Origin: Aphrocallistes beatrix
Taxonomy: Eukaryota; Porifera; Hexactinellida; Sceptrulophora; Aphrocallistidae
Assembly (NCBI GenBank): GCA_963281255.1
Contig: OY725497.1
Span: 4,270,968-4,334,967 of the forward strand
Length of the DNA: 64,000 nt
Reading direction: 5' to 3'
Under the pieces are notes generated by a model, which saw only the letters and a program-made list of their open reading frames with translations, did not search any database and was not told where the DNA came from. Both the position numbers and the translations under genes were made by a program. Positions 30,162-40,844 of the stretch are shown here, one piece after another. Each line of letters opens with the position of its first letter. Within the stretch, counting starts at the first letter, position 1.

Positions 30162-32002
30162 TCAGTCCAAGCCGTGCATGGCATAGAACTCGTGAATCTG
30201 ATGAGTGATTCGAGAGAGCTCCCCTGTGATCAGCTTCATCTGATGGATGTTGGCAGCCTCTCTCTCAGAGTTTCCTTTGCACAGAGTGAGGACGATGTCA
30301 GAGCGAGTGGGTGCTTGGTGCATCAGCAGAGAGAACAGGCCTCTCATGATGAAGTTGTGGTAGGGCATGAGGGCCACGGCGTATGCTCTGTTGAGAGCAG
30401 CTGACGTCTCGAGACCGTCTTCCCCCAGTCCAGAGAAGAAGGCCTGGATGAAGTGGAGAGTTCGGTTCAACCATAAGACCCCCGTCCTAGCGGACATATC
30501 CACGTTATGTTCCCCTTTCTCCATCTCAGCTAGCAACAGCGCCTGTACTGTGGAATGTTCCTTCTCGTACTGCGTGTGCTTGCTCATTATCTTCGCTACG
30601 TTCTGTAACATGTCGGACTTAATCGGAGTGAAGATTGTTCCAAACGTTGAGATTACAATTTCCGGGATCAATTTAGATGTAGCAATGAATGGTTCTATTA
30701 GAATATGTCCCCCAACTGATGGAGATAAGATAGTCGTTACTAACTCTGCCAGGGGAAAGAGGATGGTCCCAGAGTGAGAGTGAGGAGGGGGAGGAATTTG
30801 AGGGCTAGGGGGGAGACTTTCTCTGATGGTGTCATCTTTCGGAGACGCAGGAGTGAGGGACTTTTCCGAATTCGTAGGTGTGGGAGCATAAGTGTCAAGC
30901 GAAGAGCTCGTGAGATCGTGCAGAGGAATTAGGTATGCTGGCCTTATTCTGTTTTGAACCTAATGTGAAAAAAAATTGTGAACTCCAGTGTCTATATAAA
31001 CAGATAAGTTCTAGCGAGTAACTTCAACTAGTGGCACTACCTCATGCTTAGCTATTGTAGAACTAGATCTATAGATCATACTGGTTGTATCAAAGAGATA
31101 AATTCAGGGTGGAAATTGAAATGAACAATGTTGACAGCAAACAACTGCAAATATATACAAAACAAGATAAGTTTGTAAGAGAGAAGCTATGAGTTACATG
31201 AGAGATCAGAGACCTCTGTGGGAGTGTCAGAGAGAGCGGGTCTGGACCGTGAAGGGGCCGGCAGGAGAGGAGGGAAGTGAGGACGGGAAGGAGAACCAGA
31301 GGGAGAGGGGAGTGAAACGACGGGCTCCAATTCCGAAAAAACAGCCGATTGAAGCGAGACCCTGTCATGGATCGTGATGCAGTCGTCCAGAGAATTGATG
31401 AACTTGTCGCAGGTGGCCGATGCCAACAGTCCTAGAGACCGCACCTTCTGAACATCTCCCTCCTTCTCCAGCGCCACTGAGTCGATCTCTTTCTTCAGAG
31501 CTGCGATCTGGAAAGGAATTATCTTTAACTTGAATAGAATGTACATCCGTACCATGGATGAACGATGTTAGCTATAGTTACTATTGATTGGTTGACAAAC
31601 CTGTCGCAGCAACAGCTGCCGAGTGAGGTGCAGCTCCTTGCGTCTTTCCTTCAGTAGTCTAGCGTCCCCCTCTCTCCGTCCAGGCGTCCCCGCCGCCACT
31701 TCTCCTCCCCTCCCCTCGCCCTCTATCTTGGAGTTGGCCAGGGCAATCAGCCACTGCTGGCGCTCTGAGGCGGTGGAGGCTCTCAGGTAGAGGTACTGCT
31801 TGGACGGGAGGATGATGTCCAGTCTGCAGTGGTCGAACGGGTGTGAAACTGTCCGACAGTGAACCACACGCACTGAGCCTCTGCACCCTGCCCCCACCTC
31901 TTCGCTTGACAGGTAGTAAGAGAGCTCGCCTTGGTTTAGGACGAAGTAGCGCGGTTTCCACCCCGACAAGTAGTTCGTCCACTTGCTGAGATAACCCTCC
32001 AT
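30162..32002 (-). CDS. PLEKHA8: PH and GLTP domain glycolipid transfer protein (FAPP2 type)
   Basis: Three exons. Exon 1 (31601-32002) encodes a PH domain starting MEGYLSKWTNYLSGWKPRYF, the PI4P-binding FAPP signature. Exon 2 (from 31507 to about 31190) is a coiled-coil and Pro/Ser linker. Exon 3 (from about 30957 to 30162) is a linker plus a C-terminal GLTP fold with FGTIFTPIKSDMLQNVAK, the glycolipid-headgroup motif region VLWLNRTLHFIQAF, and SLLMHQAPTRSDIV. FAPP2 carries glucosylceramide from cis- to trans-Golgi and is recruited by PI4P and ARF1. Intron 1 (31508-31600) is clear. The exon 2/3 junction is ambiguous: donor T|GTAACT with acceptor AG|CATACC, or donor GAG|GTCTCT with acceptor TTAG|GTTCAA; both keep the frame. 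Confidence 0.9.
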
Positions 32003-32161
32003 CTCTGCTAGCTATAACCAATGGAAGTGAATATAAGGAGGGTGTGTCATGCTATTTCAATATACGTATACTCCGACTCGGATACAGTGTAACTTCCATG
32101 CAGAAATGTATACAAATCGGGTACTTGATAGATGGAGGATTTCGAGTCTATTAAAAATGAA

Positions 32162-33978
32162 TTAATTGAAATCATCAACAAGTTTATCGAACTGCTGCCT
32201 AGAAATCTTCCCCATTTTCAATTTTTTAAGAAGTCTAGCCTCTCTAGCCAAATCATCCAACTCTTCAATAGAGAACTTCTGACTTTTCTGTTTGGTCATC
32301 GTCTTCTTCTTTTTCAGCCTTTTCTTACGAGTAAGGCTCCTAGCTTCCACTTTCTTAATCCTAATACTGCTCACTTCCTTCTTCTTACCAGTTCCTTCTC
32401 TAATCATCTTCTGTCTCCGTTTCTCTCTAGCCTTGTCCTTAAAACGAATGCTCGAGTAATCCATCAGCAAAGGTTCGAACCCAGCTCCACTCACTCTCTT
32501 ATTTCTGAGCTCAGGCATTGAGGGGAGGTGTAGGAGACCGTACCCCATGGCGAGTCCTCCAAAATCTAGCTCTTTCAGTCTGAAAATGAGGTTACACTCG
32601 TGCTTGGCATAGAACTGGATGAAAGACACAATAGCTCTCAGCCCTTTCTCATACAAGTCTCTGTCTCGCCTAGCTAGCTTCCGTATTCTGTCTGTCAGGG
32701 GAGTGACGTCACTTTGTAGGTTCAGCTGGTACAGTTCTACCTTTTGGTTGTACTTGATAAAGTCGGTGTACTCCAGTTCATTGGGGAGGAGGAATAGAAG
32801 GGACCTGCCCTCCTCACCACAGCGAGCAGTGCGGCCCACGCGGTGCACGAAGAAGGAAGCCATCGAGGGAGGATCGAACTGCACAACCCAGTCCACGTTA
32901 GGAATGTCAATCCCTCTAGCCATGACATCTGTGCACATCAATATGCCTGTCTCGAGATCTCTGAATTTATCGAATATCTTGAACCGTTTCTCCTTCATCC
33001 TACCGTGTATCGAGAGCACATTGACGTCCTTGAGTTCTTCAGCTAGTATCTTGCCGAAATATTCTACACCAACACACGTTGACAGGAAGAGAATCATCTT
33101 AGCAACGGGATTCTCCCTTAGGAATGCGATCAGTGACGCGAGCTTGAGACTGGCTGGAGTGACGGTGTAGTAGTTCAGCAGTGAGGATGGGGTGCTGACT
33201 GTAGAGTTGATTTGAGAGACGTTAATCCTGACTGGATTCCTCAGGCCGACTCTTATCAACTTCTCGACATCCCTGGTCTGTGTGGCTGAGAATAAACCAG
33301 TGCGTCTCTGTTTGGGGAGAGATTTCAGCAAACAGGTGACAGCCTCTTCGAAGCCCATGTTCAGCAGTCTGTCCGCCTCATCGAGCACTAGGACCTCCAA
33401 GCTGCGTAAACTGCTGCCTAGGCAACAGTCTTTCTGCAGCAGTAGGTCATACAGCTTGCCTAGCGAAAGCAAGAATATCATACTACGTATCTGGTTGAAT
33501 TAAATAGCATTGGTTCTACTCAAACGAACGTTGAGGTGAAGAAAGACATACCAGGTGTTCCTATGAGAATGTGCGGTTGAACATCTCTCAACTTGTTCAC
33601 ATCTATGTGTGTGTTGTACCCTCCAACCACCAGCAGCTTTCTGAGACCTGAGAACTCAGTCAGACACTGGGACAGCACTAGCTCGATCTGATAGGCCAGC
33701 TCTCGCGTGGGTGTGACAATGAGAGACAGAATTCCTGCGTTCTCCTTTGGTAGAGATAGACTGGAGAGTTTCTCTAGGATTGGAATTAGAAATGCTAGGG
33801 TCTTGCCAGAACCAGTCACTGCCTCTGCGACGATGTCTTTGTTGGAAAGGAAGTGAGGGATGACTGAAGCTTGGACGGGAGTGGCCTCAGGAAACCCGAG
33901 TCGAGAGAGAGCTCGTAGGGTAGGAGGAGAAAGGGGAGGCCGGATGTCTTTCCAACTAAGAGTCAAGCTCTTATCCAT
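32162..33978 (-). CDS. DDX55: DEAD-box RNA helicase DDX55/Spb4
   Basis: Two exons, 33552-33978 and 32162-33459, are joined across a 92-bp intron (CACCTG|GTATGT, TTCGCTAG|GCAAG; phase 1) to 574 residues. Helicase motifs in order: the Q-motif region GFPEATPVQASVIP, motif I AVTGSGKT, Ia PTRELA, GG, Ib GTPGKL across the splice, II VLDEADRLL, III SATQT, IV region LFLSTCVGVEYF, V ARGIDIPNVDWVVQFDPP, VI HRVGRTARCG. The C-terminus has the YTDFIKYNQKVELYQ and FIQFYAKHECNLIFRLKELD block that marks DDX55/Spb4, then a Lys-rich tail. It is a nucleolar helicase required for 60S ribosomal subunit maturation. The 3' end lies 160 bp from the PLEKHA8 start on the same strand. Confidence 0.95.
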
Positions 33979-34196
33979 CAGAATTAAACTCTAATGTAAA
34001 AGAGGAGTATCATAGATACGACAGATATGAAATGGAGGATTTATATAAGATAGTTGGTTGAGAGGGAATTTTGAGAAAAAAATTCAAAAAAATTCAAAAA
34101 AGGTTTGAGGATGCCCTTCACCAGATCATGTATGGTCGAATAAGATTAATCCAACAACAACAAAGATACATTCAAATTTATCGCTTCACAGAGATC

Positions 34197-34730
34197 TCAG
34201 AATTCAGATTTTCTTTGCTTTCTATAGAACTTCATACGTCTTCTCGCCTCCTCCGCTCTCACTTTCAACTCAGCTATTTTTTTCAGTTTCTCTTCCGATG
34301 GGACACCTGGCTCCTTATACACTTCTTCGATTATGGTCTGAAGTTTGGTTATCGCCACTTTTCTGTTGTTTTCTTGGGAACGGGAGGCTTGTGACTCGAG
34401 TAGCAATTCTCCGTCTTTTGTAAGTTTGTTTTTATGTTTCTCAAAAATTGCATCTCGAACAATTTCCGGGAGCCATTCCGCTTCCTTCACTTTGAAACGA
34501 AGCTGAACTCTCGAGTTTACTTTGTTTACATTCTGTCCCCCGGGACCCCTGCTCTTGGTGAATTTTAAATCCAACTTTTCGATCGGAATGCAGCCATACT
34601 GAGTCGAGTAGATGTCTGTGTCTAATTTAGCTACAAAGGAAGTGTTCCGGGGAGTACGTGTGGCGAGGGGGCGCATGCAATGAGAGCGGAGGTGAGGAAA
34701 CAATTGTACAACTAGTCTCGGCCGGAACAT
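34197..34730 (-). CDS. MRPL58: Mitochondrial ribosome-associated peptidyl-tRNA hydrolase ICT1
   Basis: Intronless gene for 177 residues. The GGQ release-factor domain is clear (FTKSRGPGGQNVNKVNSRVQ), followed by helical segments and a basic tail ending EARRRMKFYRKQRKSEF. ICT1/MRPL58 is built into the mitochondrial large subunit and hydrolyses peptidyl-tRNA on stalled mitoribosomes. The N-terminal 40 residues (MFRPRLVVQLFPHLRSHCMR) form a basic, non-acidic presequence fitting mitochondrial import. The length is close to human ICT1 (206 including presequence). Confidence 0.93.
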   Translation of the reverse strand: MFRPRLVVQLFPHLRSHCMRPLATRTPRNTSFVAKLDTDIYSTQYGCIPIEKLDLKFTKSRGPGGQNVNKVNSRVQLRFKVKEAEWLPEIVRDAIFEKHKNKLTKDGELLLESQASRSQENNRKVAITKLQTIIEEVYKEPGVPSEEKLKKIAELKVRAEEARRRMKFYRKQRKSEF

Positions 34731-35010
34731 AGAAATCTAGCACTGATGTAATGAGTATTTAGGAGTACGGTTGTCTGGCATCTTACTGCACTTGTTTCTT
34801 AGCGGGTAAATGTTTTGTTATTTTACAGCACCCCTTTTCTGATTCTATACCCGTTACTCGAAGAACCAATGGAACCCATATTTACCCGAATTAAGACTGA
34901 AACTTACATTTCTAAAAATTTGAGTTGATTTCCTGTTGATTTATTCTAAAAATTGTGATATTTTATTTGGTAGAGATATCGTCATACTGTAAAAATAGTG
35001 AGAATGTGAC

Positions 35011-35047
35011 CATAGCATTCTATATACATAGTATATAGAATGCTATG
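35011..35047 (+). repeat. Perfect 17-bp inverted repeat (hairpin)
   Basis: CATAGCATTCTATATAC (35011-35027), loop ATA, then its exact reverse complement (35031-35047). Confidence 0.9.
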
Positions 35048-35313
35048 ATGTGACATATCTCTCAAAGTCAGGAGAGACCTGTAAAAAGTTACCAAATTAC
35101 CAGGAATTGATAGGAGCTCTATTCTAGTAGGAGTTCAGAATACTGTGTTTGGTTCTTACGAGTAAAGTGAAATATTTCCATGAAAAATCTAAATACGTAA
35201 ATATTGAATCTATCGCCCTACGCTTTAAACGCTTCTTCACACATTTATGAGAAGAGTCAAATATTTATATTTCACAAACCATAGCAGATTATATGCCTTG
35301 TCTTAATAACCTG

Positions 35314-35531
35314 CATACTTGCCAACTGTCCCGTTTATGGCGGGATGTCCCGCTTTTTTTCACTCTTCTATTGAGTTAATTTTCTCGAATGTCCCGCTTT
35401 TACATGAAATTTCCCCATTATGTCCCGCTTTTTTGTATTCTATGCATAGTACTTTTATATTGCATCCCGCCATGTCCCGCTAAATTCAACGCTGCGTCCC
35501 GCTTTTATCATGGCTCAGGTTGGCATGTATG
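35314..35531 (-). mobile_element. GCGGGAC-rich miniature DNA transposon-like repeat, copy 2
   Basis: A 218-bp unit starting CATACTTGCCAACTGTCCCG and ending GGTTGGCATGTATG, the reverse-complement orientation of the copy at 1779-1994. GTCCCGC motifs repeat throughout with the same spacers. The high similarity shows fairly recent movement. Confidence 0.75.
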
Positions 35532-35792
35532 AACCATTGAACCTGGATGCTATCTGAATGGGTACGATTCTAAAGAAGTACTAGTAAGGAGATAGTGTGC
35601 AACTGAAAAGTTGAGAATACGTATGATTGGGGGCTTTATCTGTTATAGACATTTCTTCTGTGTCAAGTTGCGGGATGGTTTTGAAAGAATTAATACAATT
35701 CATTTCCAAGAAACCTCCACTAGTCTCTTTCTATGATTGAAGTGTTCTACTTGATAAATGTAGTGGCGCTTCGCTAGTTAAAGCCCATTCTT

Positions 35793-35800
35793 TATAAATA
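35793..35800 (+). promoter_or_regulatory. TATA box of the B4GALNT-like gene
   Basis: TATAAATA, 59 bp upstream of the ATG at 35860. Confidence 0.5.
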
Positions 35801-35859
35801 TAATTATTCTATTCATTTTGATTCATCTATTCCTCGCTGGTTAGCATTCTTCTATTAAT

Positions 35860-37931
35860 ATGCATTGTATCATGAAGAAATGCTTTGCGGGTATTTTGAA
35901 GAAATTCAAGAGAAGATCAAGGCTAATCCGTTTATTTTCTATTTGTTTATGTCTATATTGTTTTTATATAATATTTAACAATTTTATGCAAACCGTCACT
36001 AAGTGGAGAGCGATTCAAAATGCTGATCCTGTTTACATTTCCAGAGTCTTATCTTCTTTAAAACAATCACAAAAAGAAAGTAAAGATTTTAGCACTACAA
36101 CCCCCTCTACTGATTTGAATATTGAATTTGATCCAAATTTACCAAACTTGAGGAAGCGAATCGTAAGAGTGGTTGACAGCAAAACTATCTTCACAAATCC
36201 TGAAGCATTATATGATAGTAACATTCAAAAGAACTTCATTCCAATTCCCGTCAGTGGTTCAGTAAACGTGTATGTGTGGAGAGACCACTGTTCTCAGTCT
36301 ATCGATCTTTTGAAGGCAAGACTGGGGTTTCCTTATAACCCTTGGAAGAAATACTTCACACTCTAATATTGCAAGATCGATATGAAGGTTTTGGGCAGAG
36401 AGTATTCGGCTATCTAACCCCTCCGATTAGTGGAGAATATTCTCTGGAGTTGACATTCTCAGGGAGTATCGAAGTATGGCTATCTCCTGACGACCAACCC
36501 TCTAATGCTGCGAAGCAAGAGTTCAGCTCAACTAACAATATTGTTCGACTCTTCAAGAGAATTGTATTTGGTAAGATTGAGCAGGTAACATACGTTCAAG
36601 CCAACCTTGTAGCCAACAAGAAGCAATACTTCGAGATAATGCACACGAGCAGTGATATCCGTGTGCTAGTGGTGAAATGGCGGAGATTTGACAGTGACAA
36701 GTACCAACCGATAGAACCTAACTATCTCTCGCCTTACGTTAGTGATTATACTTCTACACTTGTCCCAGAGACGTATGACCATTTTCCTCTTCATGATCCG
36801 AGTCCTCAGATGAAGCAGTTTTACCATCCTCTTGATGAGAGAGATAGGACCTACTCTCTTCCAGCTGTGGATATTAGTGCCATTGGAGATCAGGAGAGCT
36901 GGGCTATCCCTCTGTGTCAATATCGACCCTCCTACACCGAGAAAGGTTCAATAACGAATGCTCATGACTTAAACTTGTTGAGTACACACCCATACACTAA
37001 ACTCTACTCCCGTTTGGTGGAGCCTTGGGTATTTAATGCTGTCATCAGTTCGTCTCATAAAGAGAGTCTGATACGCCTCTTCATGTATCATATAACCTTC
37101 ACCTACCCCAATGTTCAGCTGTCTCGCTTCCTTAACATGGAGAGACTTGCTGACTCAACTAACGGAGATCTCTACCTCATAGAAGTGTTAGTAACTGTTG
37201 ATGGATTGAGTGACAGAGAAGTTTTGATATCTGAATATGTTGTGTTAGGACATATTTCCCTGCCTTGGCTGATTCTCTGTCAGCCGACAGCTATGAAGAT
37301 GCGAAGAGACACGTTTGTACACTTCCTTGTAACTCACAGGAATTTTGCTCATATGTTGAAGGGGTTTATTCGGAATATGGAACGAATATATATTGAAACA
37401 GGTGACGAAAATTTCGGTGTAATCATAGTTAACTATCAATCTGCTGATATTAGTGTTGCAAGCTTGATGCAGCAGAGCAAACTGAAACACTGGTCTATCA
37501 TTGAAATAGACGGACCTTGGGAGAAGACAACTGCCATCAACCTTGGAATTGACAGCGTGAGCAATCCTGATGACATCATATTCAGTACAGATCTCTCCAT
37601 TCCTTCCTATCTGCCTGACTCCATCCGTAAGCACACGTTCCAAGGCTATTCTGGGTTTGCTCCAATCGTCTTCTACTTCGCATGTGATTTCTCAGTGAGC
37701 AGTTTGTACAAAGGCTTTTATTCTCTGAATGGATTCGGCCTTATCAGCTTGTACAAGTCGGACTGGCTGAAGGTAGGAGGGATGGACAGCAGGCGTTTCA
37801 AGGGTAAATGGGGTTTGGAAGATAACGACTTTGCTAACCGTATAATTGCAAAGGGCTATGTCCTGTTCAGGTTAGTGATGCGCGATTTCTACCATCAAAA
37901 TCACACTTATTCTGGAATGTGGGAAATGTAG
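35860..37931 (+). CDS. Beta-1,4-N-acetylgalactosaminyltransferase 3/4-like, frame broken once
   Basis: Two frames (35860-36366; from about 36342 to 37931) encode one type II Golgi enzyme. The N-terminus is cytosolic and basic (FKRRSRL), then one membrane helix (LFSICLCLYCFYIIFNNF), a stem, a PA14-like domain (FGQRVFGYLTPPISGEYSLE, then SIEVWLSPDDQPS) and a C-terminal chondroitin-GalNAc-transferase-type domain with FSTDLSIPSYLP (the DxD region is replaced by TDLS), YSGFAPIVF, LNGFGLISLYKSDW, GGMDSRRFKGKWGLEDNDF and FYHQNHTYSGMW. It transfers GalNAc to terminal GlcNAc (LacdiNAc synthesis) in vertebrates. The frame breaks near 36345-36352 at GAAGAAATAC; one base more in the A-run would restore it. 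Either it is a pseudogene or the assembly has an error. Confidence 0.8.
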
Positions 37932-38320
37932 AAGTTCAGTTGAGAGGGTGTATTTGTATACTACTGGTGTTTATTATTGTTTTGTTGATTCTCTGATTGT
38001 AATTATAATGCACTTATTCTACACGGTTCACCTTAGCTCTTTATGAAGAGTGTTGAATGACGCACATAACGCGCTTCGATGGAACAATTTTCCAATACTA
38101 TTAGCATTATTAACAATATTATTTATAATATACTATATGGATCGCAAACTTGATCTGTTTGTGTTCCAGTTCCTGCATTCAAGGGACCTTTCTGGGATGT
38201 TTCAAAAATTTGTATCACAGTTTCTATAGATTGAAGGTTAATTTTGTACTTCAGATACACAGTTTAATACTTAATATATTGAAAGTAAATTGCACCCAAT
38301 GGTCAAAAATGGGTTTTAAA
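37932..38320. other. Intergenic region between convergent genes
   Basis: About 390 bp of AT-rich 3' flanks. No feature is seen. Confidence 0.4.
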
Positions 38321-39493
38321 TTAATATTTCACAGAAGTTCTGATGTCTTGAATGAACGGAGGTCTCCGTTGAATTTGCATCGTTTCTAGGCTGGCCCGAT
38401 ATCTTTCCATGAGAGGATGAGTTATCCAGTCATTAATGTGATCAAACTTCCTTTTTCTGATAATCAATTTAACTACGATTCCTACACACACTACAATGTA
38501 GGAGAGGAGCATCATAACCTCGACTATTCCCACACAGATTAACTGGATGATGTAAAGGTATTTAGTGATCAAAACCTCGGATATTTCTTTGCTTGAGTCC
38601 GAGACGCTGAAGCTTGGAAAGTATCCTAGCGATATGTAGTCCAGGAGACACGGATTAGTTATGAACACTCGTATCGGTACTCTTGAGAAATCGATCAAGC
38701 AATCAACTATCAAAAGAATGAACGCTGCTATTGTGAATAGCTGCATGTAGAAGAATTGATTCAGCACTTTGGATCTGTTGAGATAATCTAATTTTGTTGA
38801 GTGCCAACGAGCTTCGTCTCTTCTTCCTTTCAATAAAAGGTAGAAACTGCGACAACAAGTGATGTAGATGTAGAAATCAACAAAGAGGAAAGGTAGATAT
38901 AATAAGTGTGCCAAGTAGAATGTCTGTATGAAACAGCTCAAGAGTATCAGGCCGGAAAACCTGCAGAAAATGAAGATTGAGTATCTTATTATCCAGCGCT
39001 TGTAAGGAAGATCTAGGAAGAGCCTCCTTAGCACTATGAGGAATAGGCATAATAAGGGAGGGAACTGGTTGAGGAGAATTTCAACGAAGCTTGAAATCCA
39101 ATACACGAATGGTTCGTCTCTGAAGAGCCCGATTAATATAGTATCCGTTGTATAGCAGGAATTTGTTAAATGCATCGTTTTTGGGGCGGAGTTTTTTGCA
39201 ATGTATAGAATGTCGTACTGGTATATCTGTCCTACACCCCACAAGAGGTTCACTGACAATTCCCAGAATGCGATTACAAGGATGAAGTTGTAGATCACTG
39301 ACTGGATTTGCAAATTCTTCTTCACTTTGTTTAAATTGACTTGGAAAATGGTGGACAATGGAACATTTTGTATTTGTACTATAAGACGGCATTTCTGATG
39401 AATGAAATAAGCTATAACAAATAGCATTATTGAGAGGACAGGGACTATTATGAAGGGACGAATTTTCGTCAAAAACGTATAGAATGAGAGCAT
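38321..39493 (-). CDS. Orphan multi-pass membrane protein, receptor-like (paralogue A)
   Basis: Intronless gene for 390 residues with about seven to eight hydrophobic segments (for example near residues 11-30, 63-85, 130-155, 165-195, 200-220, 255-275 and 325-350). I do not recognise a family. A loop motif LLKGRRDEARWHS, followed by a helix entering QLFTIAAFILLIVDCLID, aligns with VLKWRAQDARYDC and CLLIAVGLFIISINLDLLID in the gene at 49775-50824, so the two are paralogues. The C-terminal tail is cytosolic and basic (KLIIRKRKFDH). A TATAAATAG box lies 35 bp upstream of the ATG. It could be a lineage-specific chemoreceptor-like protein, but nothing shows ligand or signalling. Confidence 0.6.
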   Translation of the reverse strand: MLSFYTFLTKIRPFIIVPVLSIMLFVIAYFIHQKCRLIVQIQNVPLSTIFQVNLNKVKKNLQIQSVIYNFILVIAFWELSVNLLWGVGQIYQYDILYIAKNSAPKTMHLTNSCYTTDTILIGLFRDEPFVYWISSFVEILLNQFPPLLCLFLIVLRRLFLDLPYKRWIIRYSIFIFCRFSGLILLSCFIQTFYLAHLLYLPFLFVDFYIYITCCRSFYLLLKGRRDEARWHSTKLDYLNRSKVLNQFFYMQLFTIAAFILLIVDCLIDFSRVPIRVFITNPCLLDYISLGYFPSFSVSDSSKEISEVLITKYLYIIQLICVGIVEVMMLLSYIVVCVGIVVKLIIRKRKFDHINDWITHPLMERYRASLETMQIQRRPPFIQDIRTSVKY

Positions 39494-39528
39494 TGGAGGA
39501 GATTTTAATTTTTCTGTACAATTATCCC

Positions 39529-39537
39529 CTATTTATA
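39529..39537 (-). promoter_or_regulatory. TATA box of membrane protein paralogue A
   Basis: TATAAATAG on the minus strand with 35 bp between it and the ATG, so the leader would be only a few bases. Sequence and spacing almost match paralogue B. Confidence 0.65.
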
Positions 39538-39978
39538 CAGGAATAACATTCTTTTGAATTGAGATTGTTAGTTAAATATTCAAATCGGAAGTTTAAGCAT
39601 AGAGAAATGTGTGAAGTGAAGATGAATCTTTTGATTGGCGAGCTTAATTGTACATTTATCATAATTAACGGTTTGAGTTCATAAAACAGAAAGTAACAAG
39701 ATATTTTTACTGAAGATGCTGCTGCATCATTGCATTGTCCTTAATGATTTACTAATCAATGTATATTCAAACAGTGTGCGAAAAAATTGTTGAATAATCA
39801 GGTGGTGAATCGTTAAGCGTATTAATGGTCTCATTCCTCTGTTTTGACACTCTTGAATTAGTTTCTATTCGCAAATAACCAAATCATTCTAAAAATAAAA
39901 TTTAACATTTGACGAATACCTCGTTCTCATACAATTGTTGTTTCAGCGAAAGTATTCTGTTAGGAAAAGAACATTTTG
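39538..39978. other. Divergent intergenic region before HDHD3
   Basis: About 440 bp between divergently transcribed genes. AT-rich; no further motif is recognised. Confidence 0.4.
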
Positions 39979-40008
39979 ATGCACAATCATTGCTATTCGT
40001 TACTAGTC

Positions 40009-40752
40009 ATGTTGCGTCCTGTAAGATTTATAACTTTCGATCTCTACGAGACTTGTCTTTACATTAAAGGTTCCTTGTCTCTGCATTACAAGCGAGTAGC
40101 AGAGAGACATGGAGTTCATCTGCTACAACCAGTTGTAGAGGAGAATTTTCGTGCCGTCTACAGGAAATTCTGCACTGAGTACCCGAACTATGGGCAGGGA
40201 GTAGGAATGGAATCTGGTGCATGGTGGCATAAAGTGGCATTCAAGACTCTCATCCTCTCAATACGAGGGCAAGCTACGCATCTGCTAGATCAGCTGTCTT
40301 GGGAGATATTCGAGGAGTTCAAAGATGTGAAGTGTTGGGGAGTGTATCCAGATGCAGCCGAGTTCTTGCTCTGGTGTCACAAAAATAAGGTTAGCGTAGC
40401 TGGAGTCTCAAACTTTGATGAAAGGCTAACTCCTCTCCTTGAGAAGTTAGAAATTAGAAAATACTTTAAGTTTGTATTGGATCGAGCCAACAAACCTGAG
40501 ACAAACGGATTTATTCGCGCCCTGAAACGATCTGGTTTCCAACCGTCCGATTCCTGTCACGTCGGGAACAGTGTAAAGGAGGATTGCGTGCCTGCAATCT
40601 CTGTGGGAATGAGACCCGTCCTCCTCAACAGGTCAGAGAGTGAAGGGGAGCTGAATGAACAATTACACTCAGCAGGATTAGACAGGAAAGATGTAGTTGT
40701 GATTCAATCTCTTTCTATGCTGCAAGAAAAATTAAATATTCTGACTGACTGA
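40009..40752 (+). CDS. HDHD3: HDHD3-like haloacid dehalogenase-fold protein
   Basis: Intronless gene for 247 residues from the ATG at 40009; an upstream in-frame ATG at 39979 would add ten residues. MLRPVRFITFDLYET aligns with the start of HDHD3, which favours 40009. Family blocks are PNYGQGVGMESGAWWHKVAF, the SNFDERLTPLLEKL motif II region and NKPETNGFIRALKR with the motif III Lys. Motif I keeps the nucleophile position (Asp in TFDLYET) but, as in other HDHD3 proteins, lacks the usual DxD second Asp. In motif IV the family GD becomes GN (HVGNSVKEDC), which may weaken Mg2+ binding. The substrate of HDHD3 is unknown. Confidence 0.85.
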   Translation: MLRPVRFITFDLYETCLYIKGSLSLHYKRVAERHGVHLLQPVVEENFRAVYRKFCTEYPNYGQGVGMESGAWWHKVAFKTLILSIRGQATHLLDQLSWEIFEEFKDVKCWGVYPDAAEFLLWCHKNKVSVAGVSNFDERLTPLLEKLEIRKYFKFVLDRANKPETNGFIRALKRSGFQPSDSCHVGNSVKEDCVPAISVGMRPVLLNRSESEGELNEQLHSAGLDRKDVVVIQSLSMLQEKLNILTD

Positions 40753-40844
40753 TAAATTGAAATATATCTATATTTAAAAATCTTATTCGCAAATTCGTTA
40801 TACTTTTGCATCTAAACGTCAGCAATATATTCTGATATAGCATA

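Larger units (their letters stand above)
34731..35792. other. Strand-switch intergenic region
   Basis: About 1.1 kb between the last gene of the minus-strand block and the first of the plus-strand block. It holds a perfect hairpin (35011-35047) and the second GCGGGAC-rich element (35314-35531). No gene is supported. Confidence 0.6.
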
